Shown: one piece after another, positions 22,511 through 38,168 of the stretch
How the letters are laid out: every line of letters begins with the position of its first letter
Position numbering within the stretch: position 1 is the first letter of the stretch
Source of the DNA: Pleodorina starrii
Lineage: Eukaryota > Chlorophyta > Chlorophyceae > Chlamydomonadales > Volvocaceae
NCBI GenBank assembly: GCA_030267565.1
Contig: BRXU01000001.1
Location: 496,001 to 560,000, forward strand
Reading direction: 5' to 3'
DNA: 64,000 nucleotides
Position numbers and translations under genes: made by a program
Notes under the pieces: generated by a model
The model's database searches: none
Told to the model about the DNA's origin: nothing
Seen by the model: only the letters and a program-made list of their open reading frames with translations

Positions 22511-24479
22511 CCAAAACACGCAGCCTGCATGCCTGCTCGCAGCCTGCGTGTTGATACACGCAGTAGACAACCGAGGTGCAGCTAGGTGGGCCGCTTGGCA
22601 GCTCCGCTGTCTAGCATCAAGACAGGGCACAGCGCCAACATCATGCATGGTGTTCTTAAAACATCAGCTGGCAATGATACGCGCCCACTGTACCACGACA
22701 CGGTCCGGTACGACAACGACGGGACTGCGCCGCCCAAGGCTCGCGCTGCAGCGGCACCGGCCTCCCTTGCAGCTCTGCTGCAGCTACCTTCACACAGCTT
22801 CCTCAACAAAACCCTCCCCACCCCGCCACAAGCCCTCCCCACTTGCGACTCGCCCTCGCGCTTTCGTCCTCCCGCATGAATGGCGAGGCCAAGCAGCGCG
22901 CCCTCTAGCGCCCCGGCGCTCTAGAGCCCTAGACCGGGTAGCCCCTCGGCAGCTGCACCCGCCGGAACACCGAAAAGCTCCGGATGTCGTGCCACAGCAC
23001 ACCGAACGTGTGGCGCCCCAGCACCACCGCCTCCGCGCTGATCCACTGCGGGTCGTCAAAGCCGCTGCCCGCCACCCGGCCCTCAGCCGCAAACGCATCC
23101 AGCACCCAGACAGCTGCCGCCCCGCTGCCGCCAGCGCCGCCGGCGGCAACGGCGCCCCCGGCTGGGGCTCCCGGTAGGCCGCCCAGTCCCGCCACGTCCG
23201 CGCGGGAGGCGTAGTCTGGCGGCAGGCGGAAGGGCTTGTCCCGCTGGGTTGCGTGGGCTCCGGGGCGGTCCAGGAAGATGCGGAAGGAGATCTCACCGGC
23301 GGGCACATTGTCGTCACCTGGTGGGCGGGGCAGGGGCGGGGCGGGGCGGGGGGTTCGGGGCGGGGCAGGGGCGGGGCAGGGCGGGGCGGGGGGTTCGAGG
23401 CGGAGCGGGGCGGGGCAGGGCGGGGCGAGGGAGGAGGACGGAGCAGGTGGCCAGGGCGGGGTGAGCGGTGCCGCGCACGCAGCTCCCAGGGGTACGGCAT
23501 TGGACGTACAAAACACACACGCACACGCATACATCCACACACGTGTGAGACCATAAACCGCACGTGGCGTCACTGGGGCCAGCAATGTCACGTCACGTCA
23601 GTTACGTCAATTGCCTCATGTCAGGCCAGCAACCACGCACCTGTCAGCTTTCGGGCCACCAGCACATTTGGACCCGCCGGCTGCACCTGCAGGAACTCGA
23701 TGCCGTGCGCCCCGTATGTCCCCCGCCACACGCATACCAGCGGATGCGCTGCGCCGGTTGGGACGCCCCGCGGCACCCCGACCGCCCCCACTGGCGCGGC
23801 CACCGCATGCGGCCGAACGAGGCCCGGGCCAGCGGGAGCAGCGGCAGCGGAGGCAACGGCGACGGCGGCGACGGCGGCGATGGTGGCAGGGCCTGCCAGT
23901 GGCGGGGTGCAACCGCCCCAGTCCGGCCGCTGCTCCGGAGGCCTCAGGCGGCTGCGTGTCATCACACGGGCGGGTGGGCGGATGGGTGGACAAAGCGGGT
24001 ACCGGTATGTCGACGATGAGACTGGATGAGCGATCGACAGGCGGGTGCGCTGAGGTAACGTGACCGGACAGCCCGAGTCGAGACCGCAGCAGCGAGCACA
24101 CACGTTGCCGTGCGAGCGAGCGGGGTGGACAAGGTGGACGGGTGCGTGGCTCGGGGGAACAGGACCAAGCCGTTGCGCAAATGTGCCGTACTGCTGGCCA
24201 TCCCGCCCCGCCCCCCCTGGTCACTTGTAGCCCGGACCGCGGACCTCGTCGCCTGCAGCCTCGTCTTCCTCCCCACCCGACTCGCGCGCTTGTCCGTACC
24301 TGTACGACACCGGCCCCGTCAGGTTCCGTACCGCCAGGCAGCGCAGCGCCATTGCGACCCGGTTCCCCCGGTCCTCCAACGAGTGGGCCGCCAACACGTC
24401 CAGGTCGATCACCTCGTCACCGCCGCCACCACCACCGCCGCCACCGCTACCGCCGCCGGTGCTGCCTCCGCCGCTGCCG
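22511..24479. repeat. Near-identical block, copy 2 (3' half of F-box gene plus 3' flank)
   Basis: Partner of 17700-19668. Similarity drops sharply on both sides: at the Gly/Ser run of exon 3 and at the insertion site near 22465. Confidence 0.9.
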
Positions 24480-26245
24480 CTGCTGCCTCCGCTGCTGCCG
24501 GAGTCAGTGATGCCTGCAGCCCCGTGCGGTTGACAGTCCAGCGACGCCGGTGTCGCGGGGTTGCCGCAGCGGGCAGGTGGGTGGAGGGCAGACCGGTGAA
24601 CGATAGGTTGGTTGATTGGTTGGTTAATTGGTTGGTTGGACGAGGACGAAGAAAAGGCTGCATGTCCAACACAAAAACCGAGCGGTACGACCAATGACCA
24701 CCAGCTGCGGACCAGCACCGTTGCGTGTCCAGAATCCTCATCACCAGCCCTCCACACGGCAGCCCCACGGCACCCACACGGCACACACACGGCACTCAAA
24801 CCCCCACGGCTTCCCTCCCCCCGAACCTGCGTCCTGCTCCTGCACCACACTCCGCGTCACCGTTGCCGCCGGGGCCCAGCGGCAAACCGCCTCCACCTCC
24901 TGGTGCCGGCAGCCCGCACTGGAGAGCAAGCCAGCCAGGCGGGCACGGCAGGGCGGGGCGGGGCGGGGGAAAGTAAGAGAGGGGCGGGGAGCCGGGGAAG
25001 GGGGCGGGGGACGTGAGGCTGGCAGTGCGCGTGAGGGGGCAGTGGCTGCTGCACTGTTGACTACTGCACTACACTACACTACACGGGAGGACTGCGCTGT
25101 AACCTTCAACCAACACTTACTGGGCCTATACTTAACAGGAGCCCCAACTCCACATTTTCCTTTACCCTGCACGAGCAGGGCCAAACAGCGTGCGTTCGCA
25201 TGTGTGCCGCCCCCGGGGTCCCTTAGAAGCCTGCAGAGTGCCCTCACCTGCAGCTGAAGGAGAAGTGCGCCAGCTGGGGCCCTCCAGGGCCACAGCAGTA
25301 CGCCGGCCGGCGCCGCGCGCCGCTCCCTCCCGCGCTCCACGTGCCCCCCTCGCTACTGCCCACGCCTCTGCCGCCGGGGTGCTGCCGCGGGGCCGACTCG
25401 CCCGCCGGCGCGGCACCACTCGACGCGGGAGTGCCGCCGAAGCCGCCGGCGGCGGCGTCCAGCACCTCGATTCCCGCGCCGACACCAGCGCCAGCGCTGC
25501 CTTGCTCGTCCGGTTGCACTGCATCCGCAGCTGCCGCCTCCGGCACCCCGGCCCCCCGGCCCGCGCCATTGTCCTGGATGTCACCGCCCCCCACCTCCTC
25601 CTCCACCTCGTAGGCGAGCTGAAGTTCCGCTGGGTGGACTGGCTTCGGCTCCGGAACATCCCCCACCGCCTCCTCTCCCTCGTTTCCGCCAACCATGAAC
25701 AGCAGCTGCTCCTGACGCAGCCGCCGCAGCAGCGCGCCGAAGGTGTTGCCGCCGCGCAAGCAGCTGGCAATGGTGCCGTCGGTAGCGGAATCGTACGACA
25801 CCCTAAACACTGGTACTACGGTGACGCCCAGCTCCGCCAGGCGCAGGGAGACCACGATGCCGCCGACGATGTGGGGCGGGGATGGGAAGGCCAGCAGCAA
25901 CGAGCCGAGCGGCTCGGCCCGGCTGAGCCATGGCCCGGCAAGGAGCCCGCCATAGAGCCGCAGCAGACGGGAGTAGAGACGTTGAAAGGACGGGGCGCCC
26001 CAGGCTGCGGGCGACGTGCAAGCGTTGGAACCGACGATCGCGCGGCAGATGGGCGCCCACACCAGGCGGTCCTCGGTCGCCGTGCCAAGGAAACGCTTGC
26101 AGACAGACCCAAATATTACGACGTCTTGCGGGCCCAGGAATCGGACGATGCGTATAAGCACGTCCTCGGGCAGCGCGAGGATGCGCGGCGTGTCGTCAGC
26201 GCCACTGGGCATGCCTTCAGTCACGGAAGTGATCTCGTTTAACAT
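22929..26245 (-). CDS. F-box protein with EXECUTER-type DUF3506 (SOLE-like) C-terminus, tandem copy 2
   Basis: Same five-exon plan as copy 1: 26245-25248, 24918-24827, 24513-24300, 23951-23641, 23317-22929. This gives 667 residues. Exons 4 and 5, the 3' part of exon 3 and the introns between them sit 4,811 bases from their copy-1 counterparts and are essentially identical. Exon 1 differs at many sites, with in-frame gains and losses such as an RQEQ insertion before LLFMVGGN and a shortened Ala-rich stretch. Exon 3 carries seven extra codons in its Gly/Ser run. The F-box (LALPEDVLIRIVRFLGPQDV) and the GTYGAHGIEF to WHDIRSF block are intact, so both copies look functional. The promoter region is also duplicated. 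Confidence 0.87.
23321..23446 (+). repeat. G-run array in the last F-box intron (copy 2)
   Basis: Same GGGGCGGGG-type run array as in copy 1, with one base difference between the two. It abuts the acceptor of the final exon. Confidence 0.75.
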
Positions 26246-29197
<2,952 letters not shown>

Positions 29198-32100
29198 ATG
29201 GCGGGGCCGTCAACTTCATTCGACGACGTGCTCGAGCGACACGTCGGGTCCTTCGGGCGTGGTCAGCTGAAAATCTTGCTCATCGCTTCGCTGTCTCACA
29301 TTGCCATGGCGGCGGTGCTGATGCTCATGGTGAGCCGCCGTTATCTGGTTTACGCCAATCCTAAAACCGCACTTTTTCGGGCTCCAAAAAGCTTGCCAAG
29401 CCTGTAACTCTAATGCCGACAATATGAAAATTGCAGCGTCACCGTGTCATATCGACTGTCGAATTCGTCTCCTGGGTTTTGAAGGCCCCCGCGCGCGGCA
29501 GACGATGACAACGGGGGCAACGCCAAACCTACCAGCACGCAGTGTTTAACCTCCTCCACGCAAAAAACGCAACGTTTGTCGTCCTTGCCGCCAGCGCAGG
29601 TTTTCACAGCCCAGGACCCCATCGCGGCGGGCGTCTGGGAGTGCCTCCCCGCCGGCGACACCGCCCGGTCTCACAATCCGCTGGGTGCTGCGGAGGTGGA
29701 CCTCCTCCCCACCACCGCGGCCACATGCGCCGCCATCCACGCCAGCATCACCGGCTCCTCCGCCTCCGCCTCTACCGCTGCCACTTCTGTCGAAAGCACC
29801 GCCGTCACCGCAGGCCACTACAGCTCCGGCGACGGCACCGCGTCCGGCAGCAACAACAACAATAACAAGAGCGACCTTGCGCTGCCGGCGCCGCCGCCGG
29901 CGCTCCCTCCCCTGGCGACCCCGGCCCAACAGCGTGCCGCCTTCTGCGCCCTCCCCGCCAATGCGACGCGTTGGACGAGCGCCGCCACGTCGATGTTGTC
30001 GTACTATGATCTCACCTGCGGCCGCGAGTGGCTGGTCAACCTGCTCAACAGTGTGTACTTTGTGGGGCTGGCGGCCGGCGGCACGGGTTTCGGAGCGCTG
30101 TCGGACCGCTTCGGCCGCCGCGCCAGTATGTACGGCTGTGCTGCACTGGGAGCCGTGGCGACCTTGGGCGAGGCGCTCGCGCCCACCTTTTGGCTGCACG
30201 CGCTGAGCCGCGTGATCGGCGCCGCCGCACTCCAGGGCATGGGGATTGCGGATGTGAGTCCAGTGGCCGTACAGTACGGCACCGTGTCGTATTGGCGGAT
30301 TGTTGGAAGGGCTCAGGGCTTCTCGCGATGCTCGTTGGGGACGGTTTTGGGTTTGCGGGTTGTTGATGCTGCGGCGGCGGAGGTCTGTGGCAGCCGGACC
30401 CTGAGCTCTTGACCTCCTCCCCAGTCCGACCTGTCCGCCTCGCGAAATCCACTCCCGACACTCGTCTTCCCCTCTTGCACTGCAAGTGGTGGACGTAAGG
30501 CCCACACAGCTGCCCTTCCCGGAGATCCCAACCCGCCCATGCCCGCTGCCCGCCCCGTGCTCCCCCTCGCCCCACCCCTACCCACCACCTTGATGCGCAA
30601 TCCCCAGGTTGTGCTGGTGACCGAGATGGTGGGTCCAGATCACCGGGGCCGTGTGGGCATCCTCACGCAGTCCTTCTTCATCGCCGGAGGTGCACCGGGG
30701 GGGCGCCACCTGGGGTGTGTGTGTATGTACCGTATGTACCGTAGGTGATGTAGGTGATGTATGTACCGTATTGTATGTAGGTGATGTAGGTGGTGTGTGT
30801 GTACCGCATGTGGTGAATGTGGCGCCTGTGGTGGATGGGGCCGGCACGGGGAGAGGGGCCACAGGGAGGAGAAGGGGCAAGGGGGAAGGGTCATCGCTCT
30901 CCCTGAGGAGCCGGGGGCGGTGGAGCTATGGGATGGGGTGGGGGTGGACCAGCACCGCAACCGCACTTTCCTGACTGACTGGGATTGGGGCCACGGCGGG
31001 TTTGCCTGCGGCCCCGCAGCTTCTCCTCCCTCATCCCCCGAGGGCGGCAATTCCCTGAGCAGGGTACCCTAAGAAAGAAGAACAGCAGCGGAGTGTTGCA
31101 GCGGCGTGTTGCAGCCGCCTAGCTGTCCCCCGAGCTCGTGTCTGCCGCCATCAGGTCGCACGAATGAATACACCATCACACCCTCGCTGTCTGGGACATA
31201 CGTGGGTGATGCTCGTCGCACCAAATGCCCCTCCCCTCCTCCGCCCCCTCCGCTCTCCCGCCCTCCCCTGCCCTGTCCCCCCTGACGGAAAGAGTGTCTG
31301 TTGTCTCTGTTGGCGGCTCTGGTCCCCGACTGGCGCACCTTGACGTTGCTGTGTGGTGCCCTCCTGGCCGCATTCCTCGCCACCGCGCCGCTGGTGCCCG
31401 AGTCCCCTCGATGGCTGGCGGCGGCGGGGCGGAGGCGCCAGGCGGCGGGGGTGCTGGCGCGAATCGCGCGCATGAACCACCGGCGGAGGGGGCAGGAGGA
31501 GGGGGAGGGGGAGGTGCCCCTGGAGCCGCTGCTGCTGTCCGCCTTGGAGGAGGCGGAGGGGAAGGGGGGCAAGGGGGCCGGGGGAGATGCGAAGGCGGAG
31601 GGGCAGGGGGAGGCGGCAGGAAAGGAGGTCCGGGGCGGTGCGGTGAAGGGACCGGGCGCGGCGGACAAGGGCAAGGGCAAGGGCACGGAGAGGGACGTCA
31701 TCCAGAGCTGGAGCCGGGTGGGCGCTGCGCCGGGAAGTGGGGCGGAGGGGGAGGAGGAGGAGGAGGAGGGGGAGGGGCGTGTCGGGACGTGGGACGTGGG
31801 TGCGGTGGTGGTGGTGAGCGGGAAGCAGGGCGCCGGCGCCACCGGCTGCGCCACCGGCTGCGGCAGGGGCAGCGACAGCGACAGCGGCAGCGGCAACGTC
31901 ACAGCAGCCGGCTGGCCCAGCGGCGGCACCGCCGCACCGAAGGCTTCCGAGGGCGGTGAGGGCGATGGTGGGTGCAACGCTGCCCAACAGCAGCAGCAGC
32001 AGCTACAACAGCCGCCGCCGAGCCTCCGCGAGGCTGTACGGCATCCGTTGGTGCGCCGCTACGCCGGCATCGTGTCGCTGGCCATGTGCACGCTCGTCCT

Positions 32101-34148
32101 GTCGTACTATGGCGTCGGCTTTGCGCTGTCGTACATTCCCGGCAGCCTGTACGTCAGCTTCTTCCTGATCTCTGTCGCGGAGGCGCCCTCGTCTGTGGTG
32201 GTGGGGCTGCTGATCGACCGGCTGGGTCGCTGCGCGCTGGTGCTGGGCGGGATGGCGGTCAGCGGGCTGGCCTGCGTCGCGTGCGGACTGGCGGAGGGGG
32301 CACCCGCGGCGCAGGTACTGCTCTCTCCGTGTTTCCTAAGAATCGATACTGTGTTTGTGGGGAGAGGGGTGTCAGTGGGGGGTTCAAAGAGAGGACATCG
32401 CAGCGATGGGACGGCGGCGATGTCGGGGGACATGTTGCGGGGGATGGCGTTTAGGGTAGGATGGCACGTGTGTGTGTGTGTGTATGTGTGTATGTATGTG
32501 TGTAAGGACGTATGAAGGGATGAATGCGGGGGAAAAGGGACTTTGGTCCGGCCCCCACCCGCGGCGTGGCCATCACCCTTGAGCTACACCTCACCTCCCT
32601 CCCTGGCTCCCTCCTTGCCCCTCTGCTCCTCTCCCGGCCTTTCCATTCCCCTACACACATAGCACTCACACACACGCGCCCCCGGCCCCCTACTCCCTGC
32701 CCCCCTCGCGCCCGTTCCCCCCCGCCCCCCCCCTGGTGTTGAGGTGGTGTTGGCCATGTTGGGCAAGTTCGGGTGCTCGGGCGCCTGGTCGGTTCTGGTG
32801 GTTTACTGCGCTGAGGTGTTCCCCACCTCGGTGCGCTCACTGCTCAGTGGGGCCATATTCCAGGGAGCCCGGGTGGGAGGCGTGGTGGCGCCCTTCGTGT
32901 TCCTGCTGGGAGATGCAACCGGTGAGTCGTGAGTGAGTGGGCGAGTGGGCGCCGTGCAGCGCAGCGCGGCGCAGGGAGGGAAGGTCTGGCGGGCTGGCGG
33001 GCAGTGCGCGCGCGTGCGGGGTGAGGGGTGGCGGAGGCTGATGCCGGCAGAGGGGAACGGAGGTAGGGACGGGGCGGAGTGGAAGCAGGAATATTCCGGG
33101 GTGGCTGCCAGGCTGCGATGGAGGCGAATGCAATACTGGCAGCGTTTCCCTAAGACTGGCGGGGAGGGACTCTGGACGAGACGGGCCGGCCGGGGAAGAC
33201 GGACTCTGCCAGCAAGACAGCTCGCGAGCTCGGGTCGGGTCGGGTCGGGTCGGGTCGGGTCGGGTAAGGAAAGGGAAGGGCAGGGGTGGGGGCCAGCAGG
33301 GGGGCAATAGCCATTTCCGGGTGGGAGCTTGCGTGGTCGCGTTGCGTCGGATCTGCATGCGCCCGCGCGGGTGGGATCAAGGAGGGATATGCGCCGCCGT
33401 CCCCAGACGACTGCGCCCCGTCCCCTTGCTTGAGGCTCAGTTCGCAATCCGGCCAGACCGGGCCTCCGCCCTCACACTCTCCGAAACCTAAGAAAGACGA
33501 AACTGGTCCACCCGTTTCCGAAACCACCAACATCCCAATGATGAGGGGAGCTCCTCACCCCAATCCGAACCCCAATCATGCACCGTACGGCTGCCGTACT
33601 TTGTAGGCGTACAGCAGCTGCCCTTCTGGTTGATGGGTGCGGTGACGCTGGGCGCCGCTTCGCTGTGCGTGTTTCTGCCGGAGACCCGCGGGTCGGCACA
33701 GCCCGAGTCACTGGCGCAGCTGGAGGTCAACTCGGGGCGCACCGTGGCGGCGGCGCTGCGGGCGATGAGGAGGAGGGGTAGGGGGAGGGGGGGGCTGCAT
33801 GACGGCCCTGGCGGGGGCTGTGGCGGCTACAGCAGCACGGCGGCGGAGAAGGTGGACGCGGAGGATGAGGAGGGGCACCCCAGGGGCGGGAGCGGGGTCG
33901 GCGACGACGAGGCCTGGAGAGGAAATGCATCGGCGGTGTTATTGGAGGTTGCCGGTGGGGTGGGAGGTCAGGAGAGGCAGGAGCTGGAGGTTGTGGCGGT
34001 GGGGGGCGTTGAGGTGGAGGCGGAGGCGGGGGCGGGGGACGACTGGGCGCCGCTGCTGGGGGGTGGGGTGTGGCGGCTGGGGGACAGCGGTGTGACTGGT
34101 GCTGGGTTGCGGCGAAGGAGTGAAGTGGGTGCGTGTGTGAACTATTAG
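29198..34148 (+). CDS. MFS transporter, organic cation transporter (OCT/SV2-like) type
   Basis: Six exons (29198-29329, 29600-30253, 30608-30689, 31293-32314, 32744-32921, 33607-34148) join in phase to 869 residues, with a TAG stop. Family marks in order: a short N-terminus and first membrane helix; a very long first loop with DPIAAGVWECL, Cys pairs and Asn-rich runs; GFGALSDRFGRR (about 207-218); TEMVGPDHRGRVG; VPESPRWLAAAGR, the OCT hallmark before the central loop; DRLGRCALVLGG; YCAEVFPTSVRSL; and LPETRGSAQPESL. The central cytosolic loop is enlarged by about 200 Gly/Glu/Lys-rich residues. The tail is about 140 residues of Gly/Glu/Asp-rich sequence. Solute and membrane are unknown. The acceptor of exon 4 (GGAAAG) lacks a pyrimidine tract and is the weakest junction. 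The stop codon lies inside a perfect hairpin. Confidence 0.87.
33231..33265. repeat. (CGGGT)n, seven units, in an MFS intron
   Basis: Perfect tandem pentamer in the last intron of the transporter gene. Confidence 0.95.
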
Positions 34149-34179
34149 GGGGGGGCTGTGCACTAACCCCCCTAATAGT
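34141..34179 (+). other. Perfect 13-bp hairpin overlapping the MFS stop codon
   Basis: Arms ACTATTAGGGGGG (34141-34153) and CCCCCCTAATAGT (34167-34179) are exact inverse complements around a 13-base loop. The TAG stop (34146-34148) lies in the left arm. It could be an mRNA stem or the paired ends of a small decayed element. Confidence 0.9.
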
Positions 34180-35462
34180 CGAGCGGTCGAGCGAGATCCC
34201 TGAACGGTATTTATTTTGGAAAAGCCTAGCAATGCAGTGCAGTGGGGGGGGCAGTGCTTTGTGTGATTGCGCCGCAACCAACCAGTGGATCAACCTCTCC
34301 GCTAGGCTGTTGGCGGTTGACATGAAGTTGGTTGTATTGGTTGCCGGTTGGTGCTGATGTGCGCTGTCCATTTGCCGTGTATGTTATGTTGCCTGTTCTG
34401 GCGCGTGATCGGATTCATCCGCCACCCCTGCAGCAGGCTCTTGAGGAACTCGAGCGATTCATTTCAGGAAAGTGTCCTTCGCGATTACGTCCGTGTCGTC
34501 CGTGGGGAACTGTTGCTCTGTTGCGGCCTCTGCGCCTTGTCATCAGTGCCGTTGTGCCTGTATGAGAAATTGAGAATTGGTGAAATATGGGATGATGATG
34601 ATGATGATGCATTGACTCACAGTGGACCCACCCACCCAGCGGATATATCCCCGGTGCTCACCCTGCCGCACGTGACCCACCCAGACCTGGCTGCGGGTCT
34701 CATGGGATACAGTTGACTGCGGCTCACACCCACATCGGAGGGTAGAGCCGCCCAGCGGACCGCCGTATAGGCCACGCATAGACCGGAGCCCGTGAACTCA
34801 CCAACCACACACCCGGCAGTGTGTGGCGCAGTGCACCAAGGCCCGCGCCTGGAGCCTGTAACCACCACACACCCAGCACCACCACCACCACCGCAAGCAC
34901 CGCCACCACCAGCACCACCGCCTCCGCCGCCAGCACGAGATGTGCATGTGGCCATGTGCCCGCCGCACGCTTTCACTCGCTCGCTCACTCGCTGTGCGCG
35001 CGCATGCAAAGCACGGTGGTCCAACCTCGGTTGGAATCGGGTCAGAGCTTCGGAAGCGGAAGCGGAAGCAAGTACACGGCCAGGCATCACGCAAACATGC
35101 AGTCTCGGCTACCGAATAATAAATGAAGTTGCAGTTTGAGGTTTGGGGGTTAAAGGCCCGGTCCAGATGCCGTTAGTTGCCAACTGCTGCTGCTGTGTCG
35201 CCGCCATGCCCTGTGCTGCCGTGCCGTCTGCCGTGCAGAGCTCGCCTGGGAGTACGTTGACGACCCCCTGTTCGTCCGTCCGAGCAGCCGTGCCCCTGCT
35301 CCACTCCTGCCCCTGTCCCTGCCCCTGCCGATGCTGCTGCCCCTGCCCCTGGTTATGCTGCTGCTACTTATCCTGTTGCCCCCCTCCGCCCGGCTGGCGC
35401 CTCCCTCACTCTCACCCTCGCTCTCACTCTCACACGCCACACCTCACTTGCGCCCTCCTCCC
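34149..35462. other. 3'-3' spacer between convergent MFS and kinase genes
   Basis: No gene seen. It holds the 3' flanks of both genes, a GAT run at 34590-34609 and CACCAC/CCGCCA triplet runs at 34862-34940. A TGTAA at 34857-34861 may serve the transporter. Confidence 0.6.
34857..34861 (+). terminator. Possible TGTAA polyadenylation signal of the MFS gene
   Basis: First TGTAA I find downstream of the transporter stop, about 710 bases away. A long 3' UTR is plausible for this group, but the match is short. Confidence 0.3.
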
Positions 35463-38137
35463 CTACCTCCCTCCCTCCCTGGGCGCCACCCATCCCGGCA
35501 CCACCACATCTGCCGCCCCCGCACCACCACACTCCGCCACCAGCTGCGCATTGGGCAAATCATTGGTGGCGATACGCTGGCGGGATACCTGCGGGGGGGG
35601 AGGGGGAGGGGGGTTATCCACGTATAGACCGGGGCCGGGGAAGGGGGAGGGACACGTGTGACAGGCGGACGAGGGGAGTCCCCTGGGTTGGGCCAAGGAC
35701 ACTCGCGTACAGCCGTATAGGCGTACAGCCGTACAGCCGTACAGGCGTACAGCCGTACAGGCGTACAGCCGTCCCTTCCGGACACAAACGTTGGCGGGTT
35801 GGCGGCTGCTGGGCGGCTGGGCGGCTGCGTGTGCTTAGAAAGGTGCCGGGTCGCGCTGCGTGCGAGTGCTGCTCGCGCACGACACGACGGGCGGAACCAT
35901 GGGTCGGTCCCTCCCTCCCTCCCTCTCAGTCGGTCCGTGAGCCACTCGGTGTGTGGACACTCAGCTGTCCGCACTCACCAACCACCAACCACCAACCAGC
36001 AGCGCCTCGGCCAGACCTCGACACACAAACCCGAAGCCCGTATCCACCCACCCACCCACCCACCCACCCACCCCACCGCATCCCGCCAGCCACTACAACA
36101 CTGACATCAACACCACCACGTGCACCAGGACCAGGACCAGGACCATCCGTGCCCCCTTCCCTCCACCCTCTTTTACGGACGCTCCCCCCCTCTTACGCGA
36201 AACTTGTACCTTGTAACCAGGACGGACGGACTGCCCCTCTTCCTGCCCCCCCCCTGCGGCTGCCCGCTGCAGGACCCACCCGACCCCGACCCCGACACCC
36301 ACCCCCACCCCGACCCCGGCACCCACCTCTGGCGTCAGTCCGATTCCCGTTTGTCGCTCGAACAGTCTCTGTGTGATGACATCCCGGGGGCAGCTCACGA
36401 ACCAGCTCTCGTCGAACAGCTCCCGCAGCTGGCGCCAGGGCTCCTGATCAAGCAACAGGTAGTTGCCTAAAGAGGGGCGGGGGCACCAGTGGGAACAAGG
36501 TGAGGGGCGGGGCCAGGGAGGGGCCGGGGTGGGGTGGGGGTGGGGGCGGCGGATCGCACACAGGTTCCCGGGGTCGTGTGGGGAGGCCCCGCCGCGGGGC
36601 GGCTCGGCAGGCCGAGGGGGTCACACCCAACGACCCATGGGCCAACACGGACATCGGCAGCAGCCGGGTCCCCGAACACAAGGGGGGACGGGGGCGGGGG
36701 CAGCGACAGCGAAAGCGACAGGGGCGGGGGACTGCACCCAGAGCTCCCATAGCAGAGTCAGCAACATGAGGGCGGGGTGGCTCTACCGCAGAGCTCTGGA
36801 CCCCCCCTGGACCCCCCCCCTGGAGCCCCTGCGCCCCCAACATCAGTCGCTGCGAACCTCGAGATGGTCCAGGGTAGGACGGGACCAAAGCCGTGTGTGT
36901 GTATATGCATGCGTTATGTGTTACACGGTTGGGGAGTGCGTGCCTAGCTACCCATACCCAAACCTGATCAGCCACCCACACGAGGACGAGGACACAGCCG
37001 GTGCGATACCGCACTCGCGAACAACCCCCCACCCCACCTTGCAATTCACTTTTCAACCCCCTCCTTCCCACCCACCCCGCCCCTTCCCCACCTTCCACCA
37101 GCACCACCGCCGTGTGTGCCGCCACCACTATGTCCCCCTCCACCGGGTCACCCAACCCGTGGTCGAAGGACGGCAGCCGCACATCCGCACACCCCGCCGA
37201 GGGCCCGACTTCTTCTGATCCCGCTGCTGCTGCTGCTGCTCCTCCCGCCGCCCGCACCCGGCGCACCGCCTCCACGAACTTGACGCCGTCAAAGGTCCAG
37301 GGGGCACCACGGCGCGCATGGGCCTCCTGCGGGGGGCCGAGCAGGGCAGGGCAGGGTCCATTCGATCGCACTTTAGGTGCAGCCGCTGCGGGCCCATCTT
37401 ACCGACCGACCCGCGGGTCAGCCTCCGTGTAGATGCGCCGCATCCGTGTGGGCCCTCGCCGCCTCTCCCCCGCCCACCCGGACCACAGAACATTCGAGCC
37501 CCTCACGTCACTGCACCCACCCGCTCATACAGACCCCCCCTTCCCCCCTCCCACGGATCCAGTTCCCCGGCTCTGCTCCCCCTTCTCCCTTGTATCAACT
37601 CACCCACCCTTCCACCCATCCATCCATCCCATCCACCCACCCGCCTCCGAATGCATCACCCCCCCCCATACCGAACCCGGCCGCAACCCCACCTCCTTTC
37701 CCGCACACTCGGCCCCTGATGTAAAGTTGATAACCCCACCCTCCCCACACGCCCATCCCGCCCCCCCCACCCTTCCCCTCAGCCGCGCCCCAGCCCCCCG
37801 GCCTCTGGACCTGTCCTACTCCTCCCTCCACTCCCCTCCACCCCTCTCCCTCCCTCCCTGCTCACCTGCGGGTCCGGCATTTCGTCCAGCTCCCTGCGGT
37901 AGTAGTGGAAGCCGTCCATGGGAACCACCGCAGCGAACGGAGCCTTACCCTCTCGCCCCTGCTGCCCCTCCCGCCCCTCCTGCCCCGCCAGCTGGTTGAT
38001 GCGGGCCGCCACCGCCGCCGCCAGAGTGGTCTTGCCGCTGCCCGGGGCGCCCGCAATGCCCACAACCACCCGACAGCCGGCAGCGGAGCGGCAGCCGGGG
38101 AGGCAGCTGGGACGGGTCCCAGAGTCGCTGTCGCTGC

Positions 38138-38168
<31 letters not shown>

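Noticed and set aside
29546..30505. 319-codon minus-strand frame opposite MFS exon 2
   Set aside because: It is the antisense of a GC-rich exon, composed of Arg/Gly/Ala, with no domain, while the plus strand carries clear transporter motifs.
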